DNA of 64,000 bases from Streptomyces sp. S465 (GCF_026898115.1 NZ_CP114036.1:5698001-5762000), one strand, 5' to 3'. Numbered from the stretch's first letter, positions 17,632-26,251 are shown. The notes: generated by a model not told the origin, from the sequence alone. Translations and numbers: made by a program.

Positions 17632-18645
17632 CTACCGGCCGCCGGTGACCAGCGAAATGTCCGCGATGTGCGGCCGTGAGATCAGGTCCCGGACCGCCGA
17701 AGCGGCGAAGGCGTTCGCCACGACCTCGCCGACGCCGTGCTCGGACGCCACCTTGGCGGGCGGGAACACCGTGCAGATGACGTCCTGGAGCGGAACGACG
17801 GCGTCCGCGTCCGACTGGAGCAGCCCCCGCACGTCCTCCCGCGCCTGCGCGGAGACCTCCCACACATGCCGCTCACCGGTCAGTCCGGCCGACAGCCGTC
17901 CCAGGTGCGCCGCGACGTCCGCGGCCAGCCCCATCAGCAGGTACTCCTGCGGGTTCGGCCCCCAGTCGACGCCGGTCAGCTGCTTCGGCGCGTCGACCCG
18001 CAGCGCCGGGCCGTCGGAGCCCACGGCCTTCGCCTCCAGCTGGGTGCTGCTCACCCAGCGCACCCGGCAACTCGCCGCCGGACCGGCGGCCACGGCCTCC
18101 GGGGCGTCCGGTACGGCTGGGGTGTCCGGGGTGTCCGTCGGCTGCCCGGCCGGGCTGGAGGCGCGGACCAGTTCCACCGCCACCGGATGCGTCAGCGTGG
18201 TGCAGTTGGGGCTGAAGTTGCGCATCTGCTCGACCAGTTCCGCGAGGACCTGGTCGTCCGCACTGCCGTCCATGTCGATGCGACACCGCACCGGCTCCGC
18301 CGGGTGGTCGTAGTCGATCAGCATCTCCACGCCGTCGAACTCCACACCGCGCGCACTGCCACCGCCGACCAGCGTGGTCAGCGCGCAGGACCCGATGCCG
18401 GTGAGGGCGAAGTCCATCGGCGACGCCCCGCCGCATGGGTCGTCGCCCGCGCTGTCGTCGACCTCGAAGCGGAAGCTCCGCGCCGACTTGACCGTGCCCA
18501 GCAGGGCCGGTGCGATCCAGGCGGACAGTCCGCGCCGCGGTGACCACTTCGCCCTCGCCGTGTAGACGTAGGCCGCCTCCGCCGGGTCGTGCCGTATCTC
18601 GTGCACGACCTCGCTGAATCCGGCGGTGTTGAAGCTGTTCCTCAT
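17632..18645 (-). CDS. Tandem OsmC-like protein
   Basis: This 337-residue protein appears to contain two OsmC-type units joined by an Ala/Pro-rich linker (about residues 165-200). Unit 1 (1-165) has CGGASPMDFALTGIGSCALTTL, the long helix that carries a peroxidatic-type cysteine in OsmC/Ohr proteins. Unit 2 (about 200-337) has the equivalent GPNPQEYLLMGLAADVAAHL, with Asp where the cysteine would be. OsmC proteins reduce organic hydroperoxides with thiols. In a biosynthetic cluster it may instead handle a persulfide, thiol or peroxide intermediate; this is inference. The ATG at 18645 overlaps the stop of the CGS-like gene and has GAGGAG upstream, so the pair is coupled and probably works on one step. 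Confidence 0.7.
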   Translation of the reverse strand: MRNSFNTAGFSEVVHEIRHDPAEAAYVYTARAKWSPRRGLSAWIAPALLGTVKSARSFRFEVDDSAGDDPCGGASPMDFALTGIGSCALTTLVGGGSARGVEFDGVEMLIDYDHPAEPVRCRIDMDGSADDQVLAELVEQMRNFSPNCTTLTHPVAVELVRASSPAGQPTDTPDTPAVPDAPEAVAAGPAASCRVRWVSSTQLEAKAVGSDGPALRVDAPKQLTGVDWGPNPQEYLLMGLAADVAAHLGRLSAGLTGERHVWEVSAQAREDVRGLLQSDADAVVPLQDVICTVFPPAKVASEHGVGEVVANAFAASAVRDLISRPHIADISLVTGGR

Positions 18646-19973
18646 CGCTGCTGCTCCTCGTCGGTCGCGTCGAGGCCGGTCGCGTCGAGCGCGCTGCCCA
18701 GGTCACGGATCAGGTCAGCCGCGTTCTCGATCCCCGCCGAGAACCGCACGAGCCCGGGGTGGATGCCGATCAGCGACCGCTGCCGGGACGTGAGCGAGCT
18801 GTGCGAGGTGTTGCTCGGCATGCTCACCAGCGACTCGACCCCGCCGAGGCTGGTGGCGACGTGGGGGATCGTCAGCCGGGACATGAAGTCCAGGGCCGCC
18901 TTGTCACCGCCGCGCACCTCGAAGCTGACCATGCCGCCGTAGCCGCGGTAGTCCTCGCGTGCCAGGCCGGCGTAGCGGTCACCACCGAGATCCGGGTGGT
19001 GGACGGCGGCCACCCGCTCATGGCCGGCCAGGAACCGGGCGATCTCCCGCGCGTTGTCGTTCTGCGCCCTGATCCGCAGCGGCAGCGTCTTCAGGCCGCG
19101 CTCCAGCAGGAAGCAGGCCAGCGGTTCCAGCGTGCCGCCGAACCGGAGCACCTGCGTCCAGATGCGGTCCAGGAACTTGCGCCGTCCCACGACCGCGCCC
19201 GCCGTCAGATCGCTGTGCCCGCCCAGGTACTTGGTCGCGCTGTGCACGACGATGTGCGCGCCCAGGTCCAGCGGACGCATGTTCACCGGGGTGAGGAAGG
19301 TGTTGTCCACCACCAGCAGGGCGTTCGCCTCGTCGGCGATACGCGCGATCTCACGGATCGGCGGGGCCTTGAGCAGCGGATTGGTCAGCGTCTCGAAGAA
19401 CAGCAGCTGGGTCTCGGGCCGCACCGCGGCCCGGATCGCGTCGAGATCGGTGGGGTCGACGAAGGACACCTCCCGCCCGGCGGAGGGCATGTCCTCGTGC
19501 AGCAGGTTGTACGTTCCGCCGTACACGTCGTACGCCGAGATGATGTGGCTTCCGGCGTTCGTCAGGGCGTAGATCGTGCTCGCTATCGCGCTCATCCCGG
19601 AGGAGGTCACGACGCTGCTCCGGGTGCCCTCCAGCGCGGCGATCTTCTCCTGCACCGACCACTGCGTCGGATTGCCGTAACGGGTGTAGATCGGGACGTC
19701 CCGGATCGCTCCGTCGGAGAAGGCCGCGTAACTGCTCTCGTCCAGCAGGAAGGTGCTGGTCTGGAAGATCGGCGTGCCGACGCTGCCCGTGATCGGGTCC
19801 TGGTAGGTGCCCGCGTGCACCGCGAGCGTTTCCGGCGAGACATCCCGGGACAGGAACCGGTGCTGGGCCGAGACCGGCCCCGCGAAACGCGACCGGGTCA
19901 GGTCGTTGAACCAGTGGGCGTCGCTGTTCCTGCCCTCTTCGAAGCCGATCGCGGCACGGTTGTAATTATCCAC
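18642..19973 (-). CDS. Cystathionine gamma-synthase-like PLP enzyme (Cys/Met metabolism family)
   Basis: This 443-residue fold-type I enzyme starts at the GTG at 19973, after AAGGA. Family features seen are TPIFQTSTFLLD, YTRYGNPTQWSVQEKIAALEG, SSGMSAIAS, YDVYGGTYNLL, VVDNTFLTP and the PLP-lysine motif HSATKYLGGHSD. Members carry out gamma- or beta-substitution or elimination on homoserine esters, cystathionine or cysteine. Recently characterised biosynthetic members use a vinylglycine ketimine to form C-C or C-N bonds. It is the first gene of the minus-strand arm and is coupled to the OsmC-like gene, suggesting that it makes an unusual amino-acid building block or supplies sulfur. Which of these applies cannot be read from the sequence. 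Confidence 0.85.
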   Translation of the reverse strand: MDNYNRAAIGFEEGRNSDAHWFNDLTRSRFAGPVSAQHRFLSRDVSPETLAVHAGTYQDPITGSVGTPIFQTSTFLLDESSYAAFSDGAIRDVPIYTRYGNPTQWSVQEKIAALEGTRSSVVTSSGMSAIASTIYALTNAGSHIISAYDVYGGTYNLLHEDMPSAGREVSFVDPTDLDAIRAAVRPETQLLFFETLTNPLLKAPPIREIARIADEANALLVVDNTFLTPVNMRPLDLGAHIVVHSATKYLGGHSDLTAGAVVGRRKFLDRIWTQVLRFGGTLEPLACFLLERGLKTLPLRIRAQNDNAREIARFLAGHERVAAVHHPDLGGDRYAGLAREDYRGYGGMVSFEVRGGDKAALDFMSRLTIPHVATSLGGVESLVSMPSNTSHSSLTSRQRSLIGIHPGLVRFSAGIENAADLIRDLGSALDATGLDATDEEQQR

Positions 19974-20325
19974 GTCATCCTTCGGTTCGGTTCGCGGGAA
20001 CGAATTCTGCTGATGTCGCCGTGGCAACGTATCAGGGCGTCCATCGACGGCTTATGAATAAGTTGTCGACGCGTTGTCAACGACGGATGACACGCCTCGC
20101 GCGAAACCCGGACCGAAAAGAAGCGGAGGGCCGACCTTGACATTTTCGACCGCGGCGGACCACGGTAGAAGGCGTTGACGAGTCGGCGTAAATTCACCCA
20201 CCGTCATCCGGTCGACCCCGCGCGCGCCCGGTTGTGGACCCGGTATGAGCCGCGGCGGTCACAGGTATGGGGGAACAGAAAACGTAAGCAGCACCGCATG
20301 TGCGCAACGCGGTCAAGGAGGCTCG
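19974..20325. promoter_or_regulatory. Divergent promoter region of the two biosynthetic arms
   Basis: This 352-bp gap separates the first genes of both arms. It is more AT-rich than its surroundings, for example CTTATGAATAAGTTG near 20051-20065. It holds an 11-bp direct repeat at 20062-20083 and a TTGACATT sequence near 20136 that could be a -35 element; I could not pair it confidently with a -10. AAGGAGG at 20315-20321 serves the dioxygenase gene. No small gene is apparent. Confidence 0.6.
20062..20083. repeat. Two tandem 11-bp direct repeats in the divergent promoter
   Basis: GTTGTCGACGC at 20062-20072 is followed directly by GTTGTCAACGA at 20073-20083; the first nine bases differ at only one position. 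An 11-bp period places both half-sites on the same helix face, as in binding sites of SARP activators. No SARP gene is in the window, so the regulator would be elsewhere. An activator or repressor site for both arms is plausible but unproven. Confidence 0.5.
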
Positions 20326-21258
20326 GTGAAATCAGCGCAGCAAGATTCCGCGATCTCCGTACTGGCGGACATCAAGAAGCGATACGTTCACGACCGGTCA
20401 GTCTTCATACCCGGCCGTCAGATGAAGGAACTCCTGACATTTCTCGGGGCGAGTCCGGAGGACGTCGATAAGCTCCGGACGGCGAGTGAATCGCTGAAGG
20501 ACGACCCCACGCTGCCGTTCCGGAAGACCCAGAACGGCCGTTTTTGTCTGGACAGCGGCAGCCGGCGGGTGTCCCGTCTCGAATTCCAGCCCTTCGTCCT
20601 CTCCAGTGAGGAGGACTTCGTCCGTCACGACTCCGGTGAGTTGCGGCGCTTCCACGAAATCCAGAACGACCTGGCGCTGAACCCGGCGCTGCACGCCCTC
20701 TTCGCGCTGAAGTTCCTCCTCATCCACGGCATGGACACGGTGCACCGGCCGCTGCTGGCGTACGACTCCGCCCAGTGGATATGCACCCTGTTCAACATCC
20801 GCACCACCACGGATGTCAGCCTGCTGGGCGAACCCGCCCTCGAAGGCGTGCACAGCGACGGTGTGGACCACACCATGACCACCTTCCTGGGGTGCAGCAA
20901 CATGACCGACGACAGCGCGACGACCTTCATTCACGACATGCGTGAGAAGAACGCCGTGCGCTGGAACGAAACGTCGCCGGAACTGGTCGTGGGCACCGCA
21001 CGGCACGGCGATTTCCTGGACACCCTGCTCCTGGTGGACCACGAGCGCAAGCACAGCGTCTCTCCCGTGTACACCATCGACCCCGACCAGCCCGCGGACC
21101 GGGACATGCTGATTTTCTTCACCAGGCGGCCGGCCCTGAAGGGACATGTCTCGTATCCGTACGACTCCATGACGGCACACCGGTCCCTGCCCATGTCGGC
21201 CGATCTCCCGTTGCTGGATCTGGACAGCGAACGCGAGCACGTCCCGGTCGGCTCCTGA
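20326..21258 (+). CDS. Fe(II)/2-oxoglutarate dioxygenase of the PF10014 (isoleucine dioxygenase-like) family
   Basis: This 310-residue protein starts at the GTG at 20326, five bases after AAGGAGG; upstream in-frame ATGs lack a ribosome site. The iron-binding HxD is in EGVHSDGVDHT, with the distal His probably in ERKHSVSPVY. FQPFVLSSEEDFVRHDSGELRRF, HEIQNDLALNPALHALF and FFTRRP match the family that includes Bacillus IDO, which hydroxylates free isoleucine, leucine or methionine. It is the first gene of the plus-strand arm, so hydroxylation of a free amino acid before peptide assembly is the likely role. The substrate is unknown. Confidence 0.85.
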   Translation: MKSAQQDSAISVLADIKKRYVHDRSVFIPGRQMKELLTFLGASPEDVDKLRTASESLKDDPTLPFRKTQNGRFCLDSGSRRVSRLEFQPFVLSSEEDFVRHDSGELRRFHEIQNDLALNPALHALFALKFLLIHGMDTVHRPLLAYDSAQWICTLFNIRTTTDVSLLGEPALEGVHSDGVDHTMTTFLGCSNMTDDSATTFIHDMREKNAVRWNETSPELVVGTARHGDFLDTLLLVDHERKHSVSPVYTIDPDQPADRDMLIFFTRRPALKGHVSYPYDSMTAHRSLPMSADLPLLDLDSEREHVPVGS

Positions 21259-21298
21259 ACCCAAGCCGGGCATCGTCCAGGAAGGAGTCGTCGTCACG

Positions 21299-21757
21299 AT
21301 GTCTGATGAACCACGCTCTGAACAACCAGGCTCTGATGCACCACGCGCGGAAACCGAGGCCGTCGAACGCGTCTGGTACGACGGGAGCTGCCACTGCGGC
21401 GGGGTGAAATTCTCCGCGGCGGCCAGCCGCAACCTGACCATCACCCTGTGCAACTGCGGAATCTGCTTCAAATCGGGACACCAGGAGCTGATGGTGCCCG
21501 AGGAGCGGTTCACCCTGCACGAGGGGCAGCAGTATCTGAAGCCCTACCGCTTCGGCAACTGCATCGCCGACCACACATTCTGCGCGGTCTGCGGAATCAT
21601 GCCGTTCTACCGTCCGCGTTCGCACCCGACCGGCTATTTCAGCGTCAACGCGCGCTGCCTCGACCTCGACCAGGCCGTCAACATCGAATACGTCGAGTTC
21701 GACGGACAGAACTGGGAAGAGGCCATGGCGGCCGGCCAGCACGTACTGACCGAATGA
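21299..21757 (+). CDS. GFA/CENP-V-domain zinc protein
   Basis: This 152-residue protein shows the zinc-binding cysteine sets of the GFA fold: GSCHCGGVKF, LCNCGICFKSG, and FCAVCGIMPFYRPRS. The first 25 residues are acidic and likely disordered. The family is named for glutathione-dependent formaldehyde activation, although that activity is disputed and many members have unknown or thiol-related roles. It is 41 bp after the dioxygenase gene and shares an ATGA overlap with the MalY-like gene, so it probably assists the same building-block step. A direct function cannot be assigned. Confidence 0.8.
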   Translation: MSDEPRSEQPGSDAPRAETEAVERVWYDGSCHCGGVKFSAAASRNLTITLCNCGICFKSGHQELMVPEERFTLHEGQQYLKPYRFGNCIADHTFCAVCGIMPFYRPRSHPTGYFSVNARCLDLDQAVNIEYVEFDGQNWEEAMAAGQHVLTE

Positions 21758-22974
21758 CGAGTGCGGTGAACACACTGACAAGTGGTGCCCCGGTGACGGC
21801 ACGGCCCTCGCTCGACGTCGACCGCGTCACCGTCGAGTCGCTCCGCGAACTCGGCCAGCTCAAATGGGCGCTGGCCGGACCGGACCGGCTCGCGGCATGC
21901 GTCGCGGAAACCGACTTCGGGACCGCGCCGGCCGTCACCGGGGCGTTGCGGGACGCGATCGAGCGGAACATGACCGGCTACCCGACGCCGGTCCTGTCGG
22001 CCGAACTGGCCGCGGCATGCGCCGCCTGGCAGCGGGAGAGATACGGGTGGGCGGTGGCACCGGATGACGTCCGGCCGCTGCCCGACGTCATCCGGGCCCT
22101 GCACGTGGCCATCGCCCGCTTCTCCCGGCCCGGCTCACCGGTGATCGTCCCGGTACCGGCCTATGCGCCGTTCCTGCTGGTCCCGCGGCTGCTGGGGCGG
22201 CAGGTGTACCAGGTCGAGCTGGTCCGCTCCGGCGGCCGGTACGGCTATGACCTCGACGCCCTGGAGCGCGCGTACGCGGCCGGCGGTCACATGCTCGTGC
22301 TCTGCAACCCGCACAACCCGGTCGGCCGCGTCATGGAGGCCGCCGAACTGGTCGCCATCAGCGAGGTCGTCGAACGGCACGGCGGCCGGGTGTTCGCCGA
22401 CGAGGTGCACGCGCCGCTGGTCTACGCGGGCGCCCGCCATGTGCCGTACGCCTCCACCTCGGACGCGGCGGCGGCCCACGCCATCACGGCCACCTCGGCC
22501 TCGAAGGCGTGGAACCTGGCCGGGCTGAAATGCGCCCAGGTGCTGCTCAGCAATGACGCGGACCGGCGGCGCTGGGACGCGCTGGGGCGGCTGGACACCG
22601 ACGGCACCGCCACCCTGGGCATGATCGCCGCGACGACCGCCTACCGGGAGGGCGGCCCCTGGCTGGACGAGCTGCTCGCCCGGCTCGACCGGAACCGGCG
22701 TCTGCTGGGCGAGCTGCTGGACGAGCGGCTGCCGACCGTGCGCTACCAGCCGCCCGAGGGCACCTTCCTCGGCTGGCTCGACTTCCGCGGCCACCGGCCG
22801 CCGGCGGCCGACCTCGCGGAGTTCTTCGCCGAGCGGGCCGGGGTCACCCTCACCGACGGGGGCAGCTGCGGTCCGCCGGGGGAGGGGTTCGTACGTCTCA
22901 ACTTCGCCACCACACCGGAGGTGCTCACCGAGATAGTGGCCCGGCTGGCGGGCGCGCTGCGCTCCCTGACGTGA
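21754..22974 (+). CDS. MalY/PatB-type PLP aminotransferase-fold enzyme (C-S lyase family)
   Basis: This 406-residue fold-type I PLP enzyme starts at the ATG overlapping the GFA stop (ATGA at 21754). Markers are WALAGPDRLAACVAETDFGTAP at the start, VPVPAYAPFLLVP, LCNPHNPVGRV, VFADEVHAPLVY and the PLP lysine in TSASKAWNLAGLK. GEGFVRLNFATTPE near the C-terminus carries the carboxylate-binding Arg. MalY/PatB enzymes cleave C-S bonds of cystathionine and related thioethers by beta-elimination, and some members are aminotransferases. Together with the CGS-like gene on the opposite arm it could form a transsulfuration-type pair making or cleaving a sulfur amino acid. Confidence 0.85.
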   Translation: MTSAVNTLTSGAPVTARPSLDVDRVTVESLRELGQLKWALAGPDRLAACVAETDFGTAPAVTGALRDAIERNMTGYPTPVLSAELAAACAAWQRERYGWAVAPDDVRPLPDVIRALHVAIARFSRPGSPVIVPVPAYAPFLLVPRLLGRQVYQVELVRSGGRYGYDLDALERAYAAGGHMLVLCNPHNPVGRVMEAAELVAISEVVERHGGRVFADEVHAPLVYAGARHVPYASTSDAAAAHAITATSASKAWNLAGLKCAQVLLSNDADRRRWDALGRLDTDGTATLGMIAATTAYREGGPWLDELLARLDRNRRLLGELLDERLPTVRYQPPEGTFLGWLDFRGHRPPAADLAEFFAERAGVTLTDGGSCGPPGEGFVRLNFATTPEVLTEIVARLAGALRSLT

Positions 22975-23015
22975 GGTGACGTGACGGGACATGAGGCGGC
23001 GCGAGGTGAGGTGGC

Positions 23016-23312
23016 TCAGCCGGTGGCCTTGGCGACGATGCGATCGATCTCCTCCCGGCCGAAAGCCGGCAGGGTCGTGGACCGGACGTTGCCCATCCCG
23101 GCGAGCTGGAGGAGCGACGCGGTGACGGTTTCGGCGTCGGGGGCCTCGATGACGGCCACGAGGTCGTACGGGCCCACGGTCCAGTAGATGTCTCGGAGCT
23201 TCGCCCCGAGCTTCTGGAGCCCGGCGGCGAATGCCTCGGACCGCCGCACGGTGTCCTTGTAGTCGCGGACTCCCTGCTCGGTCCAGTTCAGCAGCGTGAC
23301 AAACGTGGGCAT
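23016..23312 (-). CDS. GYD-domain protein
   Basis: This 98-residue protein begins MPTFVTLLNWTEQGV and has YWTVGPYDLVAVIEAPDAETV, the GYD-type dimeric alpha/beta barrel signature. GGAGG lies upstream of the ATG at 23312. GYD proteins are small, widespread in actinobacteria and of unknown biochemical role. It converges on the MalY-like gene and is divergent from the epoxide hydrolase gene; it probably marks the right border of the biosynthetic cluster. Confidence 0.85.
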   Translation of the reverse strand: MPTFVTLLNWTEQGVRDYKDTVRRSEAFAAGLQKLGAKLRDIYWTVGPYDLVAVIEAPDAETVTASLLQLAGMGNVRSTTLPAFGREEIDRIVAKATG

Positions 23313-23519
23313 GGCCTTCCACCTCCGGCACGGGGGGCACCTTGCGAGGACCATCCTGGGCGTACGGCCGTGCACCCGCCCGCCAGCGCGGCGGAACGGG
23401 TGACGGGGCGGGACGGCTCGCGGGCCCGGTTTGCCGAACCGGCAACAGACGTCGTTCCCGCCGTGGACCAGGCGGCATGATCGACGCTGTTGCCCTTGGT
23501 CGACGCCCCGGAGAGAGCC

Positions 23520-24503
23520 ATGTCGCACCCGCCCACGACCGACCCCACCCACCGCCTGGTGCCCTCACCCGCCGGCCGCATCCACCTGGTGGAGCAGGGC
23601 GCGGGACCACTGGTGCTGCTTGTCCACGGATTCCCGGAGTCCTGGTACTCGTGGCGCCACCAGATGCCGGCCCTGGCCTCGGCCGGGTACCGGGTGGCCG
23701 CCATCGACGTCCGCGGCTACGGGCGTTCGTCCCGCCCCGAGGCGGTGGACGCCTACCGGATGCGCGAGCTGGTGGCGGACAACGTCGCCGTGGTGGAGGC
23801 GCTGGGCGAGGAATCCGCCGTACTGGTCGGGCACGACTGGGGCGCGAACATCGCCGCCACCTCCGCGCTCGTACGGCCGGATGTGTTCCGTGCGGTCGGC
23901 CTGCTGAGCGTGCCGTACGCCCCGCGCGGTGGCCCGAGGCCCAGTGAGGTCTTCACCGGAATGGGCGGGGAGGAGGAGTTCTACGTCTCCTACTTCCAGG
24001 AGCCGGGCCGGGCCGAGGCGGAGATCGAGCCCGACGTCCGTGGCTGGCTCGCGGGCATCTACGCCGCGCTGTCCGCCGACACCATGCCCGAGCCCGACCT
24101 GCCCGACCCGCATTTCATCGCCCGCGGCGGCACGATGCGCGACCGGTTCCCGGCCGGGCGGCCGGCCTGGCTGAGCGAGCGGGACCTCGATGTCTACGCG
24201 GGCGAGTTCGAGCGGACCGGACTGCGCGGGGCGCTGAGCCGCTACCGGAACATGGACCGGGACTGGGAAGAGCTGGCCGAGTTCGACGGCGCGCCGATCA
24301 CCCAGCCGTCGCTGTTCATCGGCGGCGGCCGGGACGCCTCCACCACCTGGATGGGCGACGCGATCAAGGCGTACCCCAGCACGCTGCCCGGTCTCGTCGG
24401 CTCGCACATCCTCGAGGACTGCGGCCACTGGATCCAGCAGGAGCGCCCCGAGGAGATCAACCGGCTGCTGATCGACTGGCTGGGCCGGGTCGGGGACAGG
24501 TGA
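23520..24503 (+). CDS. Alpha/beta hydrolase, epoxide hydrolase-like
   Basis: This 327-residue hydrolase has the oxyanion motif VHGFPES, the nucleophile elbow VGHDWGAN (Asp nucleophile, as in epoxide hydrolases and haloalkane dehalogenases), and the catalytic His in EDCGHWIQQERPEE. The ATG at 23520 follows GGAGAGAG. The PESWYSWRHQ segment with a Trp after the oxyanion Gly-Phe is typical of epoxide hydrolases. It would hydrolyse an epoxide to a diol in the cytosol; the substrate is unknown and there is no direct link to the NRPS cluster. Confidence 0.85.
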   Translation: MSHPPTTDPTHRLVPSPAGRIHLVEQGAGPLVLLVHGFPESWYSWRHQMPALASAGYRVAAIDVRGYGRSSRPEAVDAYRMRELVADNVAVVEALGEESAVLVGHDWGANIAATSALVRPDVFRAVGLLSVPYAPRGGPRPSEVFTGMGGEEEFYVSYFQEPGRAEAEIEPDVRGWLAGIYAALSADTMPEPDLPDPHFIARGGTMRDRFPAGRPAWLSERDLDVYAGEFERTGLRGALSRYRNMDRDWEELAEFDGAPITQPSLFIGGGRDASTTWMGDAIKAYPSTLPGLVGSHILEDCGHWIQQERPEEINRLLIDWLGRVGDR

Positions 24504-24628
24504 AGGTGTCCATGAAAGTTATGTGTCCACGATAAAGCCGACAGGATCGTTGACGATTTCGCGGCCAGGGCTCTACGTTCACATGCGCCACAACTCCACA
24601 GGAGCGCGCGCCATGTGAGGAGACTTCC

Positions 24629-26131
24629 GTGAAGCGCAGGACCATGGTCATGGGACTTGCCGCGGCCGCCGCGACACCCGCCATCGGCGGGGGATACAGC
24701 GCGGCGGCGGCGGGTTCGGCCGGCTCGGACCCGTTGGCGTTCGACAAGGACGCCTACACCACCGAGACGAAGACCGTGTCCACCGACGACGGCGACAAGC
24801 AGGTGACCTACCGCCTCTACAAAGGCGTCGTCTATGTCGCCAAGCCCGTGGACACGAAGTACCAGAGCCTGAACGTCAGCGTGCCCGTCGAGATCGACGG
24901 CAAGGCCGTCGACGCCACCCACGCCCCGATCCTGCTGGCCAACCGGATCGGCGGCTATCTGTCGTCGTCGGTGACGGACGACAGCGGCGGCGGACCGGGC
25001 GGACCCGGCGGCCCCGGCGGTCCTGGGACGCCGGGCGGGATGGCCGGCAACGCGGACCACGGACTGGCGTCGGGGTACGTCGTGGTGGAACCGGGGGCGC
25101 GGGGCCGTGACCTCGTGGCGTCGGACGGTACGTACTACGGCGTGGCGCCCGCCGCCATCGTGGACCTGAAGGCCGCCGTGCGGTACCTGCGCCACAACGA
25201 GGGCCGCGTCCCCGGGAACACCGACCGGATCGTCTCCTCCGGCACCAGCGCCGGGGGCGCGCTGTCCGCGCTGCTCGGTGCGTCCGGGGACAGTCCCCTG
25301 TACGACGCGTACCTGAGGGAGATCGGCGCGGCCGACGCCGGCGACGCCATCTTCGCCGCCGGCGGCTGGTGTCCCATCGCCGACCTCGAACACGCCGACA
25401 TGGCGTACGAGTGGATGTTCGGCGGCAGCGAACTGAGCTCCGGCGAGGTCGTCGACCAGACCGTCTCGAAGCAGGTGAGCGCCGCGTTCGCCGACTACCA
25501 GGCGTCCTTGCGGCTGCGGGGGGAGAAGGGCTTCGGCCCCCTCACGGCGCGCACCTACGACGACTACCTGCTGAAGACCTACCTCCAGCCGGCGGCCACC
25601 CGGTATCTCACGGCGCTGCCGGACGCGGACCGTGCCGCCTACCTCGCCGACCACACCTGGATCACCTGGTCCGGCGGCCGGGCGACGTTCGCGTGGGCGG
25701 ACTTCCTCGGCCATGTGGGGCGCAAGAAGAACGTACCGGCGTTCGACTCCTTCGACCTCTCCGCGCCCGAGAACAACCTCTTCGGCCAGGGGACCACCAG
25801 GGCCCGCCACTTCACGCCGTACAGCCTGCGGCACACCAGCGGCGACACCGGCGCGCGGCTCGACCGCGATCTGCCCCTGAAACTCGACCTGATGAACCCG
25901 ATGCACTTCATCGGGCAGGCCAACCCCGGCCGGGCGCGGCACTGGTGGCTCCGCGTCGGCACCAGCGACACCGACACCTCGCTCACGGTCGTGGGCAACC
26001 TGGCGGCCGGTCTGGAGAACCTCGGCGACGACGTCAACGCCCTGATGTACTGGGACGCCGGGCACGGGGCCAACCAGGACCCGGGTGACTTCATGAGGTG
26101 GATCGGCGAGGTGACGGGCTATCGCGCCTGA
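24629..26131 (+). CDS. Secreted alpha/beta hydrolase, tannase/esterase-like
   Basis: This 500-residue protein starts at the GTG at 24629, with GAGGAG upstream. The N-terminus MKRRTMVMGLAAAAAT is an export signal with twin arginines' position occupied by KRR, followed by an Ala-rich cleavage region. The likely nucleophile is the serine of SGTSAGGALSAL, with candidate His in WDAGHGANQDPGDF at the C-terminus. A Gly/Pro-rich loop with repeated GGPGGP units occurs near residues 125-140. The fold resembles bacterial subtype B tannases and related esterases. It is followed by a strong hairpin terminator and appears monocistronic. The substrate is unknown. Confidence 0.75.
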   Translation: MKRRTMVMGLAAAAATPAIGGGYSAAAAGSAGSDPLAFDKDAYTTETKTVSTDDGDKQVTYRLYKGVVYVAKPVDTKYQSLNVSVPVEIDGKAVDATHAPILLANRIGGYLSSSVTDDSGGGPGGPGGPGGPGTPGGMAGNADHGLASGYVVVEPGARGRDLVASDGTYYGVAPAAIVDLKAAVRYLRHNEGRVPGNTDRIVSSGTSAGGALSALLGASGDSPLYDAYLREIGAADAGDAIFAAGGWCPIADLEHADMAYEWMFGGSELSSGEVVDQTVSKQVSAAFADYQASLRLRGEKGFGPLTARTYDDYLLKTYLQPAATRYLTALPDADRAAYLADHTWITWSGGRATFAWADFLGHVGRKKNVPAFDSFDLSAPENNLFGQGTTRARHFTPYSLRHTSGDTGARLDRDLPLKLDLMNPMHFIGQANPGRARHWWLRVGTSDTDTSLTVVGNLAAGLENLGDDVNALMYWDAGHGANQDPGDFMRWIGEVTGYRA

Positions 26132-26147
26132 CGCCGGATCCGTCCGT

Positions 26148-26185
26148 CCGCGGCCCCTCGGGAGAACGCTCCCGAGGGGCCGCGG
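26148..26185 (+). terminator. Perfect 17-bp hairpin after the secreted esterase gene
   Basis: The two arms, 26148-26164 and 26169-26185, are perfect reverse complements around an AACG loop. No T-tract follows, which is common for streptomycete terminators. It starts 17 bp after the esterase stop. Confidence 0.8.
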
Positions 26186-26214
26186 CCGTTCGCGCATGGC
26201 GCGCATCATCCTCG

Positions 26215-26245
26215 CTAGACAAGACGCAACGTCGCGTCTACTCTA
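26215..26245. promoter_or_regulatory. Imperfect palindrome upstream of the O-methyltransferase gene
   Basis: AGACGC at 26222-26227 pairs with GCGTCT at 26234-26239 across six bases. TAGA and TCTA extend the symmetry outward. It ends seven bases before the start codon, which has no clear ribosome site, so transcription and repression may both act here and the mRNA may be nearly leaderless. Confidence 0.4.
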
Positions 26246-26251
26246 CGAGTC

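Noticed and set aside
2386..20000. Hormaomycin-type cluster
   Set aside because: A methylated aromatic unit and an alkylproline-like unit could be shared, but two A domains are too few, and there is no halogenase, pyrrole module or nitrocyclopropane gene pair in the window.
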